DNA from: Tubiluchus corallicola
Lineage: Eukaryota; Priapulida; Priapulimorpha; Priapulimorphida; Tubiluchidae
Reading direction: 5' to 3'
DNA length: 64,000 nucleotides
Assembly: GCA_030141605.1 (NCBI GenBank)
Contig: JAQGDQ010000077.1
Coordinates: forward strand, 74,501 to 138,500
In this document: in pieces, positions 43,430 through 58,400 of the stretch
Layout of the letters: every line of letters starts with the position of its first letter
Numbering within the stretch: the first letter of the stretch is position 1
The notes under the pieces: generated by a model
Told to the model about the DNA's origin: nothing
Databases searched by the model: none
The model's input: the letters and a program-made list of their open reading frames with translations, nothing else
Program-made: the position numbers and the translations under genes

Positions 43430-46400
43430 GTATTGATTTTAGCTGCAGAATAGTATTTTATTTATCATTGTACACTAAGATATTCCTTGAAAATTGATTT
43501 TTGAGTTTTTCATTGACTACCCGAAAATGATGATCTATGAAGAAAGACCTATGACAAACTGTTATTTGTTTTCGACAGTATTTAGAGGCTGCTATTAAGC
43601 CACAGTAATTCGTAGTGTATCGTAATTACTGAAGTCTTTAAGAAGTACCAAAATTCACTAGCTGTCAATTATTACTTATTATGTTTGAGCCATTGCAACT
43701 TGCAAGCTGTTCATTAGACAACAAATTGTGATTGACTAAGTCTTATAAAGTAATAAACATGGTAGTTTGGTGATTTCCCACATTGACACTTGATGCTTGA
43801 CGTTATTGTGGCTGCCATGCCACAATTTTTTGTAAATTTCTTGTAAGCTAACAAGTTTTCATTAATGTAGCTTCCGTGAGGTCTACATCAGACTGTATTT
43901 TGAAGGAAATGTAACTTTCAAGGTGTGCCATTTTATTGCATCAGCCCAAAACTTGAATTTCTTCTAGAAGGAACTAGAAACTTAGAAAGTTATAAATCCC
44001 TGAGAAGTTTCCAAAACTGCTCTGAAAAAATGTTCCAAAGTGCACAAGTTTGTGATATACATTTGTGAATGAAGAATTGGTGGCAGAGGACTTCTTCAAT
44101 GAGAACATTGATGATAAGACAAAAAAATGGTTGGTAGAGTGAAATAAAAAATGCTGATGTTAATTTTAGGTGAATAATCTAAAAGAAGTTGTATTTAACA
44201 GTTAAATACAAAACTAGGGTGTCACGAAGCTCCGCTAGAACCGTACTTTTGAAACTGAACCCAAATAGAGCTTTGTTTCGATGTAATTTTCTGAAGTTCT
44301 ATGTTACCTTGGATTCAACCAATATGGCAGTTTTTTTAAATTCAAGATCTGTTTAACTTCGACTGCAGAGCATCGATTCATTAGTGTTTATTGCAAAAGT
44401 GATTATACGCTCCATTTGTACCTTTTACCATTTTTACTTTTACCAAATTTTTGTTCAAAATTACTTAATTTGCTGCATTTTTTGATAATTTTATCATACC
44501 TGAAATACGCAAATGTTGCCATATTTAGTTTCAGTGTGTGTCCAAAAGATGGAATCCTATCTGATGCAAAATAAGGACTACCCTATTGTACACTGATAAA
44601 ACGCTTTGGAATTAGGATGGAAAAGCTAGGCATTTTAGACCAAATGTTTACCGGGCATTTAATAGCTAAGGAAAGGTACTGCTTTACAGAGTTGGTAGTT
44701 TAATCACGTTAATTTTTATGTTATTTGTGGTAGTCTGAATTTTGATGTAATTTTTTTTCATGTCTGTGCACTAACTGGGATGCAGAAAGCCTAAGGTGAC
44801 ACTGCATAGAAAACCAAGTCTTTCAGAGGAATCAACAACCGAAGTAACAGAAGGATTTCGGGGGAGGAAAATACATGTAACAGGTGTGAACAAAACGCAA
44901 GAGAAGGTTGACCATCGGAAAGGAGAGACTAGCACATTGCCATTGTTACCTAATGGTGACATTGAAATTGACGAAAACGGAAAACCAGTTTTGCCAAAAG
45001 GTAATGTGAAAACTTAAAAATGACATAATTCGAATTCGAAATGGCGAGTGTGACTGCATTGTGCTTAAAAAACTATAATTAAGCAACACTAAGAAGGGTC
45101 TGTGAATTGACTGGTAAACACAGGTCTCAATGTTCCCTTTGGGTGGTTCCATTCACCATTTTGATTCAGGCTAGTAGAGCGCAATGTATTTATATCTGAG
45201 CGTGGCTAACACGACTTTGCCGATTCTGTGTCTCGCATTAGAAAATCAACCTTGATAATGAGTGACATTCCAATCTTGCCACACTCATCAACATTATGTA
45301 GATTCTACCTTGAAGTGGTGGATTCCACCTAACAGTGTGTTATGTTCTATAAAATAGGTGTGTGCAAACTAAGGGATGTGCACGAATAATCTTTTTTTCG
45401 AAACCTCGAATGTTTTTACTGTTTGAAATGTTAGAATAATAAAAGACTGTTGTTATTATTATTAATTATTATTTATTGGTAATTGTAGCTCTATTGGTAA
45501 GCAAAAATTTCAACAATATACAATAATTTAAATTACGCAAAGTAGTCCCCGTACGAAGGAGACAACATAGTGCAGCATATCACACAGCACAATAATGTAA
45601 ATATAAGTATAAATGTAAGTGTAAGCATTAGTGCTAAACATTACATACCTATGACAACACTAATTATTACAAAATTATATATATATAAAAGTTTTATATA
45701 TAATTTATATATATATATATATATATATATATGTAAGCATTACGAGTTTTGGTAGAGATGGCTTGGGAGGTGAGTTTTAAAAGTAGTTAAGTTAAGGGCA
45801 TTTACGACTTCAAATGGCAAAGAGTTCCATACATTTATTACTCGACATGCAAAACTGTATAAACGAATATTTAGTCAAACTTGTGGCTTTGTAAGCTTTA
45901 AATTATGTCGACGAAGCTTTGTATCATTTAGACAACACAAAAAGAAGTCTGTAGTAGTCTGCTATTCGATTATCCTATATATTGACAACAAGATGAATGC
46001 CATCATTTCAGTTACGGAGGCAAAAAAACCTTGACACTGAGCCAGCATCATTGTCACGATAAAAACAATCTGCCATTTTTGCTGGCATATGACAGACTAA
46101 AACTGAATTTACAAACCAAAATCGAAACCGAGATTTATGAAACATAGAAAAACGATACCGAAACATTTTTGCAAAACAACTACTATTAAAAGTGAAAAAA
46201 GAAACTTCTAAAATAAGTAAAATATTTGGTTTATTTGCAGTGATGCAAAATTACTGATAAAAAATTCTGATACGGAAAAGACAAGTAAGTTTTATAGTAT
46301 AGAACCTCCAAGTTTGATGGAGTGACTTACCTTAGTAAATGTATTATAATGTTTTTGGATTTAACTACCCTTAATGATTATAATGTATAAAGACCATAGT

Positions 46401-49400
46401 GGTTCATTAAAAGTAAACAAATTTTATTTTCGGATATTTTGATGCCTGTATTTCATAAACTATAAAATTAAACGTGATTTTGGTCAAGCAAATTGAATCA
46501 TGATTTGATGCTTCGGTTGATCGAGCCTGGACACCCTAAAACTTCACAGTGGTCAGCACTGGAGATACGCCGCATTGCAGATAAAAGCAAATTACAAACT
46601 GTTATGTAAACGAAAGTTTCATTTTATTTGAACTAACTTAGCTAAGATTTTTCAGCAGTTTTTGACATCTAGGAGAAAAGAAAAGATAAATTCGTTAAAT
46701 ACTAGTAAACATCACAAAAAATGCTGCAGAAAATTATCTGAAATTTCAGCTATGAAATTTAGTATGTTTTGCCGAAATCGAAGCTTAACCAAAAGTGCAA
46801 TTATTGGAAAACCGAAATGAAATTTTCGTATGCACATCGGTAACATCCGTGATGGCAGAAAAACGATCATTCAACTCAGCACCTGATAAATTCACTGGGA
46901 AATCGAGTATACTGCTGCCTGCCCATATTTAGTGACTATTCTGGCATCAAAGGCTTAGGTGTGGGTCTTGTGGGAACATTTTGAAAAAGGTTCACTCAAA
47001 CACTGTAGAATATTCACTTCATAAAAACAAAGTAAGTTATCAAAGCTCAGCAAGTTCTATGTTAACTTATTTACATGTATAGCTCATTTTCAACTTCATC
47101 GTGCAGCAATTAACAGTCCAGGCAAGAGCATGGATACATGTTAATTTGCCTGCCAGGCTTAGCTAGGGGTTGTGTCTTAAGAATAACGGAGTTCAGCCAA
47201 GACAAGAGCGTGGGTGTAGATTTATCATTCCAGCTCATCAATTAACATGCATAGCGATGCAGTAACTGCTGCACTGCATTTTTTGTTTATCTGTTTCCAC
47301 TTCTGGGCACCACGTGAGCATGGATGGAAAATATCCCAGGGTGGAACGTCAAATGTTCGATTATTCGAACAATTTTTTCCTGGAATATTCGAAAAATAAA
47401 TTATTTGAAATTCTGTCCCTTACTGCAAACACAGACGTGTGTGTTTCTTCGCCTCTCTGCCCTCAGAATGCAATTCGTAAAGAATTTGTTATATTGTCAT
47501 ATTTGAGACAAATGCTGTTGTCGTATGTGAGACAACAGTAACATGCTTATTTTCTCACATTTAAGGCTTTATTTGTTTATTTTTGTTGGTGACAAATGCA
47601 TAAAATAATGAGCAAAGTTTCAAAGTTCCTGCAACCTTCGATGCTTTTTTGCTAATTAAATTAATTGTGCTTGGACATTTGGCAATTGTATGATGTACGA
47701 TATTGTATAAAGATATGCTTGCATCTACAGCCGGTAACTTAACTTCCATGTGCAATATATAACTGGACTGTGCTTCATCATTCTGTTGATACACAATACT
47801 GGCTTTCTGGTATTAACTGAATGTAAAAGTAGTAAGCATTATAGTGCCAAGTAGTAGTATCTTCGTGACACGATAATGTACATAACTATGTCAACCAGTT
47901 ATTCAAAACAAAAGCAGGTTATAAAGATTATAATTGTTATTGATGTCATAAAAATCCTACTAATTAATACATTTTTAAATTTCTATTAGAAAAGTTCAAC
48001 GCTTCTACTGCACATTAGTAGTCATCGTCAGGAAACATAAAGAATGATTTAAAATTCAGAAACAAAACAAAAACATTACGACAAAACTACAAGTATCAAT
48101 GGAAGCAATAGTTGTAGAAAAGAAACAACAAAAATGTAATCTGCCATTAATATTTAGACAGCAAAATGTTCAAGATTTTGCTCCATAGAATTAATTATTG
48201 ACGATAGATTACATTTTTTCTGCGACTATTATTTCTATAGCTACTCTATAGTAATTTCCATAGTAGTTTTATTATGTTTTTGTTTTCTGAATTTTAAATC
48301 ATTCTTTATATGTTTCCTGACTATTACAGTCAGTGTGCAGTACAAACATTGAGTTTTTCTAATAAAAATTTAATAAAATTTATTATATAGTGAGTTTTTT
48401 ATGAAGTATGTTATAAGTGTAACTCACCGCCAGATGTAATCTCCCATGGTCGAATACAAGTGTCCTTTACGTTAATGTGTATTATCGGATTTTATAGGCG
48501 ACATGGCTTCTCTATTTTTGCTGGACGTGTTCTTTGACTGTCATTTTGCAAGTGTTGTATGATAAATTAATAAAGAGTTTAGCATGCTTGTTTATATCCA
48601 AGTCACAGCAGACATTAATGATCAGTGAGAATGAGAGTTGAAAGTACAATGGTGAATATTCTCCCTTTAAATATTGTGAGCTTAGTGACAATTTAGTGAA
48701 GAGATAAGAATTCGGGTCACTAAAGAATTTTAAAGCCTCTGTATGATCTGTTACAGGTACAGTTTTGGTAGAACCTGAAGCGGTATCCGAATCGGACGAA
48801 TTGGAGTTTAAGGGTCCTGAATTTGGCAGGAAATCAAAAGCATTTAGTTTTGGTAATTACTCTACTGGTGAGATTTAATTGATTTGAGTAAGCAGAAATA
48901 ATTAATTTTAGGCTGGATACTGATGGGTCTTCAGTAAGATTCAGTAAAAGTCCTATTCTTTGTACGAACGCTTTAAAATAATTGTAAATTATATTAAAAA
49001 TTGACATTTATATAAGTATATACTAGTAAGACGTTTTTTGTAGTGTTTACAAGGAGTTTTAAGATGTGTCCTGTGTAATTGCTTGTAGTTTCCTGCTTTT
49101 TTCTTTTCTAAAAGATTCATTATTATCACTCCTTATTATCGCAAACAGGCATTATAATCATTCATTATCATTTCTATTCTCTAAAATGTATTTCTAGTTA
49201 TAGAGCAGCAGTAGTAATGATTTTATTTTCTAGAGCTATTTTTTCTTCCTGTTTTTGTTATGAACACAAATTCTTTATTTCTAATTGTGATTGAAAAGAC
49301 TTCAAATTGAAATCAAAATTAAACTTAATAGCTACCAATCATTGTTGGACCTGCTTGACTTAGATAAGCTTACACGTTTAGTCGTATGCCGTCAGTATTT

Positions 49401-52400
49401 TGTTTATGCATATTTTGATTACATTATCGCTGTCTTAAAGATTAATAAAGAGTTTCCGTATTTTAGATGATCCTCTAACCAGCACTGTATATTGTACAGT
49501 ATGTTCAGACCAAATTATTCTGGTACCTGTGAACTGCGCTAGACGACATCCTGCTCTTAACGTACTTGTGTGCAAGGTGAAGTGATTTATTTTAGTGGTT
49601 ATTTAAATAGTATTAGTAAATTCTAGCTTGTTGGCAAGATTTCTTGTACTTCAACAGTGAAAAGAAATATGTTGAACACTTGATTGCGGTTTAGGTATAG
49701 TTACCAATGATAATCACTTGTTGAAATATTTTTAAAGTTGCACCTTTTTTCAATTCGGCAATATCATGTGTGCTTACATGAATCGCTCACCAGGAATTTC
49801 TTCGTTAGAATAGTGCAATATCGTTGCAAATGCACAGTTAACACAAAGTGAATCAGCTGAAGCAACAAACACAGAAAAGACATTTACTGCCAACATTTTT
49901 GTAACACGTAGCTGCAAATTAGTTTTATTATTAGATTTCAGTTGTAACAGAAACTTGCAGCAGACAACTTTTGGTAAATACTCCAGAACGATTAGCCTAA
50001 TAATGACAAGAAAGTTGGTAAATATGACACTGTCTGCAAGAGCTGCACTTTTACTGTAAGCATTGTCGTGTATAATTTGAGGAATTTGTGCAGAATGTGA
50101 TTTGATTTTTTAAATAAATCATTAATTTTATTTCAGAAATGCTATCATTTCTACAAATCTGGCGAGTGGAGCAAGGATGAAGATGGCATAGACGAATTCT
50201 GTCGTTGGTGTGCTCAAGGTGGCAATCTCATCTGTTGTGATTATTGCACGAACGCATTTTGTCAAACGTGTATTAAAAACAACCTTGGTCGCGGCGAATT
50301 GCGGAAGTTACGGGAAGCGGGAGAGGAAACCAAGTGGAGATGCTATGTGTGCAACCCTATTCCCATTAATGAAGCCATTGAAAGATGTGAATCTGTTTTC
50401 AAGAAATTAGCACAAATTGAAAAAGAAGAGCAAGAAGCAGAACATTCAAAGAAACTGATAATACCGCCGTCTTGTAGTAGTGAGCATCTTTTTACTATTG
50501 TCGATGACCTTGAAAAATCTATTAGTGCTTTACAGTCACATTTGCAGTCAGTGAAATCAGAACTTTGCACTGCAACAACTAGTACAAAAGACAAAACTGA
50601 TAGTGAACTGCAGAACACATCTAGTTGTGGACAGAAAAGCAGTCATAATTCTGTGAGTGCTTCAGTGTTAGCACCAGAGACAGCGATTTTGAAGGTTCAT
50701 TTAGTAACCTTGAAATTAAAAAAGTGTTTCAAAAGGTCAACAAAAGCCTTGTTACATCCTTCCAAATTGAAGGAGAAAAAAGCTAATTTAGCTTCTGTTG
50801 AAAGTACAGTGAATGAATCTGTGATATTAGAATCAGGTGATTCAAACAGCTCCAAAACACCTAAAAAAGTTAACTGCAAAGGAATAGAAGAAATATCTCT
50901 AGTCGAAGAAACTATTTTGTCAGATGAAGAACAGCCTGAGACTGTAACGGCTATCGATGAGACTGTAGATTCCGAACCAGAAGCTACATTTATTAATAGT
51001 CATCCAGAAACAACTCTTGTTCTTAAATCAAAGCCGACTAGTGTGAAAGTTACAGACGTTACTGAGCAGTATAAACCTAAACTAGTTGTGCTTGATGATG
51101 AGCCAGACACACCTGTGAAAAAATGTCATCCAGGTCAAGGTAAGCGACGTCACAGTGAATTAGGAGGTAAGACTGTATTGAATGAAAAGTGCGCTAAATT
51201 ATCAAATTCAAGAACTATTGATAGTGACGATGATGATGTACAGTTTATACCATCTGATAGTGAATCTGCCAAATCAAACTGTTTTAGTGGCAAGTTTATT
51301 TCAGAAGAGCAAATAAAACGCCATTTGCAATTAGAGCGCAGTGCTAAAGAATCCGAAGAACAGTTTTTAGCAAGATTAGAGAGAGCGGTTAAACAACTCA
51401 GCTGTGCTAAGAATTTTAAAGAATACACTCGGCGACTTCTAAAAGAATCGCTTAGTGACCAGAACAAGTTTAACGAATTCGGCCCAGAAGTGATAGATAT
51501 TTTGACCGAACTTGTTGGAAGCGACGAGGATGAATTTGACAGCAACAATACAGCTGAAATTAATGTTGAGAATAAAATTAGTAATAGAAGTGCAAGTGAG
51601 TTAGATAAATCAGACATGCCTCGCATGAAAGTGACTAGTCTGCGTAAGATGCGCAGTGCCACCGACGTGGAGGCTGAAAAACGGTTATTAGCTGAAATAG
51701 CTAGTGAAAATAGTGAAGAACACGAAGAAGAAGCTGATGAATCAGATAATTCTAAACAAGGACCAACAGCGCAAGCTCCACTAGCAAAGTCTGAGAGTGT
51801 TTCTGTTTTAAAAACTGCAATGCTAAAACTTTCGCCTGTAAAAATTGATGACATTGATTTGAAAATTACGGAAAAAGTAGCACCCACTCGGAGTAAGGTA
51901 AATAAAGCTGTTAAAGGGCGAATTGTGCCAGCCAACAGCAGTTCTGGTAGTGAGGATTTTTTAGAGAAGGAAATTGCTGACACAGATAAGTATATCGGTC
52001 GGAAAAAGAATAGTTTAAAAAAAAAGAAAAAAGCAGATGCAAAAATTGTCAATGATGACAATTCTGGATCAGAAGACTTGGATAAAGAAATTGACAAACT
52101 GGCAAAAATCACTTTTCTGAAGAAGAAACCAAATAAAGAAGAAACTAAAAAAGACCTAAACAACGTGGAAGAAAAAAGTCAAGATGCGGAAAAAGTCACG
52201 CAGCAAACTGCAGATGGTAAGTTTGTACATGCATTTTTTCTTTAAATTACTACAAATGAATGCTTCCACCTTTGGGCTTCAGTTTACTGTGCTGTTTACT
52301 GGCTATTTTATAGTCCTGTTTGTGATGTTTCTGAAGGATTTTATTGAGCAATCGTTGGTGGTTAAGTTCTGTAAAGTTTCTCCACATTTTTGTTTCAGGA

Positions 52401-55400
52401 TTGTTGAATGGTAATTTTAACACTAGTGCTTTCTTAGAACAATTCTTGTAAACTTTAGGAAAAAAATGTTTAAAGTAAACCATTGTGAAAAAGTGACAGA
52501 TAAAAAGTGACAGATTTTTTTTGTTTTTTGATTGTTATTACTAAAGCAATATTCCACAAAAAAGAAAGTGGGCTTTAAGTTTTCTAGAAATTGCCAATTT
52601 ACAAGTAAAATTTTTAAACTAACAATTTAGAATATTATTGTATGCTTTTAATTTTCTGTGTCACCTGATAACAATTACAGACAATTTATAGTTAAAGAGT
52701 TGCCGACACTCCCGGTCCGATTCTACTTCTACTATCTACTAAAAACTATTGTATGATAGAGGGTTTTGGTCTGTACCTGTGTTGAATGACTTTTTTATAA
52801 TGGCGTGACTTGGTGTGTACTGTCGCTGACTACATTTCAGTTTGTATTGTTTTATAAAGGTTAAATTCGTTATGTTTTCAGAAACTCCTAAAAGCTCTGT
52901 TGCAAAAAAGAAAACGAGAGCAAAAGAGGATAGTGACATGAGCAGCCTTTCTGGCGAAGATGGGGAAGCTGATGATGATGGTGATGATGGTGATGATGAT
53001 GACAATGACGCTCCCTCTGACAGTGATACTGGAGTGAAAAAAAGCAAGAGAGAATTGGAAGCAGCATTCGCATCAGCTAGCAAGGTTTTCACTTTTTTGT
53101 TGACACAAAAAAGTTCTTTTTCCTGTGCATGTCTGTGTATTTGGTAACATTTAAAATGTTCAGCTTTTATGATGTTATATTAACCTTTTCTCTCTTAAAC
53201 TTAAATGATGTTTTCTGAATTTAGGTCAATGTATTGCAGAGTAGCAGCCAAAAAATTTGACTTTGCTATGTGAATTACACAATTTATTTGGCTATTGGCA
53301 AATTTTCTATGCTTGTGTTGTGTATTTTTATTTCTCTAGTGACTTGTTAAATTATCTGTTTGTTATATTATACATGATAGTGAGTCCCAGTGTTGAGGCA
53401 GTTTTTGTGAGTGCTTTGCTTGATAACCAGTCTTTTCTAGGAGTGTATTTAGAATCATTTTGGATATCTGGCACTTGTTAAGGCTACCTGCTATATAAAG
53501 TACAGCAAAGTCAGTGAGATATCTCTTGCTAAGTTTGACAAAGATGTCATTGGCATTGCAAATGCAAAAACTTTTTAATAAGGCATTCTGTATTTACGTT
53601 ATACGTACATTATAAAATTGTTGTAAGTTGGCATTTTCTAATTTATCACATTTAATCTGCTTTCAGACGATTCCTCCGTTAGCTGAACCAATTAAAGTGA
53701 ACTCTAATGAATTGGCAAAGAATGCATTAGTTGCTGAAATTGAGGCAGAATTAGCAAGTGAAAGTAATCATTCTAATTCTGATGGTAAGAAGTGACTTAA
53801 ACAGTTACCGCTAAAGCAGCAGAGCTTATGCCGGTCGTGTGCAAATTATCTGACTAGCCGGGCCACATTAAACTTTCCTGCAATTCCTGCGGGCCACAGG
53901 CAGTTCGATCAAGGAGCCAAGTACAGAAAGGCCTAATAATGATTTTTTTGCATCCGACCTGCGTATATCAATAACGATTTTTTTTTAATCCGACCTGCGT
54001 ATATCATTACTACTACACCCAAGAAACTATTTTAGAAGTTATTAAAATTAATATTACAAACCATATATTTCTACTTTCAGGACAAATAGTTGTAATTTCA
54101 TTACAATGCATATTAGTAATGTGTATCACACAGTCTGTGTAGTACAGTGCATATTAACCTGCCTTGACTCCATGTACTTTGATTTTTCCCTTTTCATATC
54201 CATGTTTCTGATCTATAAGAACACTGCACCTGATGAAACAGCCACTGATCAAGGCATGTACTACTGAGCCTAAGCAGAAACTAAAATCTGGGCATCCCCC
54301 TAAATCAGGGGTGACCATTGGTTATTCTTGGCTATTTTATAATTTATTTTGTAAAATAACCAAGTCAAAATGATCTACCTGCTGTGACCAAGAAGACGAC
54401 TGAGCAGATCAGCAACCCCGATAATATACGCCTAGAGATTGGCTGGTTGGTCTTCCTACCAGCCAATCAGATTGCTTTTCGCATTTCTTGCACATTTGAG
54501 CGTTTTAATGGCGGCTTCCGTGATAGTTTACTGCGTTCTGTGATTACATCGCTCTTTTGCATTCCAAGTGAGTAACGTATAATTTTGTCATGTCCGACCA
54601 TGACATTAAGCTACAACCGTCTTCTAAGGGTTAATGGCATCCGTTCTAGTAGAAAAAACTGCCCGCACTATCTTTGGGATTGTGGCACGGACTTCAGCTC
54701 GATACACTCAATTAATCGCCCGGGCTGCACTTTCATTAGGTTGACAAATCTCTTCGCGGACCGCACAAATTCTCTCGGCGGACCGCAAGTGGCCCGCGGG
54801 CCGCAATTTGCACACCCCTGCCTTATGCCTTTGAAACAGCCGCAAGAGCTACGGAAACCTCCACTGAAGTTTTCGACAGAACGTTAGGGTTGTTTTAAAA
54901 AAAATTTTCTCATAGATCTAATAACTGAGTTTCTGGACAACTGTGGCGACCTTATGTGATCCTTATATATTAACAGTGTTTATGTGTCACCTAATATATT
55001 AAACAAGACTAATATATTAAATATTAGTCGTGTCATCTAGATACTCTTGTCATAAGGAATAATATAGTGAATATTAAGCTATTTGCCCCCGACAGTATTT
55101 TCTGTACCAAAAATAACAAACCGTATATTAAAATATTGGGTCTAGTGATTCATGTGGTTCTAGTGATTGGAATTTTTGCATCTTTTAGTTAGTGGACCTG
55201 GTTCCACTAAAATGAAAACTGAAACTTGATGAGCAGCTAGGCCATAAAAAGGACAAAATGAAAAATTTGTAAACAATTTCCATTCATTCAATTAAATTTA
55301 CATGTACTAATTTACCAATTCCTAGTTTAAATACTAAAAGTGTTTGCCCAGTTTTAATACAAGTACAGTAGATTACATTGTAATACAACCGTTTATTTGT

Positions 55401-58400
55401 TATTCTTCGCTACGACACTGAATACCTCAAAAGCCACACTATCTACAGGCACTAATGTTGCTGGGCAGACACCTGGGGTAGGGGATCAGATATTGATCAA
55501 AGGGTCAAGGACACTGGATATCGGCTGTTCCTTTGATTGTCACTTAACTTGTAGTGCTTTGTGTTAAATTCAAATTTTTTCATAGGTATTTAGGTCTTGT
55601 GGCGTACATGTGCATTAAATATTTTTCGGAAATCAGGGTTGGGAAAGTTCGGAGTTAGGAGCCAAAATGTGAAAATTGAGGCAAACGGTTTTTTGTCACT
55701 AAACTCTTACAGTGTTGGACTGGGAGTCAATGTTCATACATGTATGGGTAGCCGGCTGGTCTATATAAGACAAATTATAAACTTGTTGTTTCGATGTTAT
55801 TCCTAGAAACTGTGCTTACAGTTTTTATTGTCAGCCCAAATAAGATTGAAAATTTTATTTGCAAACAAATTATAAATATTGAATAGTAATGCCAGTTAGT
55901 AGGAGCAAAAAGAAGGAATTCATAATTTAATTACAAGAAGCAAAACGTATCTTGCTCTTGCTCTGACAGGCAGATCATGACAAAAAGTGCAAATTTCAAC
56001 AGTATAGGACAACATTTCAATTCATGGAATTTACTGACAAGAAAGTCTAGGGCTTTGATAGTAATGGTCTCTGTCATGTGATAGGCAGGGACTAAAACCT
56101 ACTGCAATAAAATGCTGTGCAGTGCAATAGAAGAACAATGCGATTTATTAAACCCCTTAAAAAAATTTCTCTGTAATCTTAGTCTCACAGCAATTCAATT
56201 CAATTTTATTTTCTCAATGGCAGTAGAAATTCGACATAATTATTTTTACATTTCATTGCAACTGAGAAGGAGCAGCGAAAGACCTATTAGTCACTTGATC
56301 AGCTGCCCCCTATTAAAAATGCAAATTTACTTGCATGCTCATGATGTTTTTTAGGTGTTTATATACATATATATCAACATTATAGTATTAAAAATAGATT
56401 TGGTATTAAATTAAATACTAAGTAGCAGAAATGTATATTTAATCTAGTCAAATTTTTAAAAGGCGGAAAAATAGTAAGCGAGAAATTCTTGAGAATTGAA
56501 TACAAGGTTACATTGTGAATAATAATAATAGTTATACTATATGCATAAATTTATGGTAAAACAGATACAGTAGTGTAAAGATGCAATACAAAAAAATCAA
56601 TTAATATATCTCATATCAAATGAAAGCAAAAAACAAACTAAATTCTTCAAGGCAAGCAAAAATTGTCAAATAATAAAAGGATTATATCAAGCAAAAGCAA
56701 CAAAAATCAATGTGTCAAAGCAGAAATGCAATTCAATTCATAACAAAGCATAACATCAAGCAAACTTAATATCACCCATGATAAATTTATTTTATTAACT
56801 TTTGCACTGGTAAGATCATTTTTAAGAAATTTTTGTTATAATTATCCTCTGGTGTGAACTCATATTCATTCTTTGATTTTTTGCAGCTGGTTTCAGTCCA
56901 TTTAGCATTCAGTGGCAGTTTTTATTTATTTTGTAATTTCTACTAGTGTTTGTTCTACATCAAGTTATACATATAGGTTATACTCATGTTACTGCTATCT
57001 GTTACTTTGCAGAGTTTGAAATAATAATGTGGTTCAACAGAGTATTGTCATTGCAAATTTTGCAGATGAAACACCAATAAAGAACCAGAAACCTAAAGCT
57101 CCAAAAGAGTCTGTGATCAATGTTAGCGGTTCCGATTCGGATGACCCTGGTTCTCAGTCTGATCCAAGCTCAGATTCAGATTATGTTTCCGTAAAGAAAC
57201 CTAAGTAAGTTTGGCAATGTTTCATCAATATACCGAATTGTATTTTGGCTTGATTACGATGTCACGATGATGATGATGATTTTTTGTTAACTAAATAATT
57301 TACTGATTATTTTTTTTGTTAAAGTCACTTTCTTTACTATAACTGTGTAGTCTAACTCTGTTTTCTTTTTCATGTATTGTAGGCACAAGAGCAAACTGCT
57401 GAAGGTGAAAATCTCTGGTTCCAGTTCTGAATCCGATGCTGACAGCAAAAACAAGTCTAAGAAAAAAGATAGCAAAATCTCTAAGAAAAGCGAAAAGAAA
57501 AAGAAAGGCAAGACAAAAAGGTGGGAAACTTGTCTTTTAAACAAAAATTACTTTCAATAATGCTACTAATGTACTCATCCTAATGATTTAATTGTGTGTT
57601 AATATTTGACATTTCTGCCTTTCGACATATTTCTTTGATAGAAGGCTTTGGCTTTATACATGGACTGCTTTGGAACCATGTGTCCCAACATCACAGTAAA
57701 TTGTTTTGATGATAGTTACAGTTCTATCAATCCTGGGTCATAAACCAGTGTGCCCAGTTTGGTGTGACATCATATATTCTTAAATTATTGATCGTGCGCA
57801 CTTTCAAACAAGGATGGTTATCTAAAAAGTTTACTTGTTGAATGTTATTTTGTGAATTATTATATGTGAGCTTTCATAGCAAATCATCCATAAGTCGGCA
57901 CTTAAGCTTTTCTAGTCATTCACATATCCTGAATCTCAATTTCATGAGGATCATTTTGATATCAAGCTTAATGATGTATGTTATTTTTAACCTGAGATAA
58001 TCCACATTGAAGTTGAGGTGCAGGCTGCACACTGAAAAGCATAATCTTGAAAAAATCGCAGTTGAAGTTCGCCATTGTTTCTTGTCGCATTTCTACAAAA
58101 CACTTAGCAACCATACGAGCAGTTGGTTGCTATGGATTTTGCAAGAACACATTGAAGTTATGTTTAAATCCAGTAGATGGCTCTTCCTGACGAAGATCAG
58201 AAAAAACCTGAAGCAAAATGTCTGCTTCCACGATCTTCTATTGTAGTTTGAAAGTATTAGTTTTTTATTATTGCATTACCAGTTTCTAGCCAGAAAAGTG
58301 GGTAGGAGGTTATAAAAGTATATACTTAGTTGTTTTTAACATCTTCATGGTAATTTGATGCTAGAATATAAAAGTCCAATATGTTTAGCATTTGTTTTTG

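Noticed and set aside
47314-47541. 75-aa frame in an ATRX intron
   Set aside because: AT-rich TTCGAA-containing sequence typical of decayed hAT-like repeats; no family match.
51150-52163. 337-aa antisense Ser/Phe/Leu-rich frame
   Set aside because: Complement of the Glu/Lys/Asp-rich ATRX exon e; codon composition leaves the opposite strand open.
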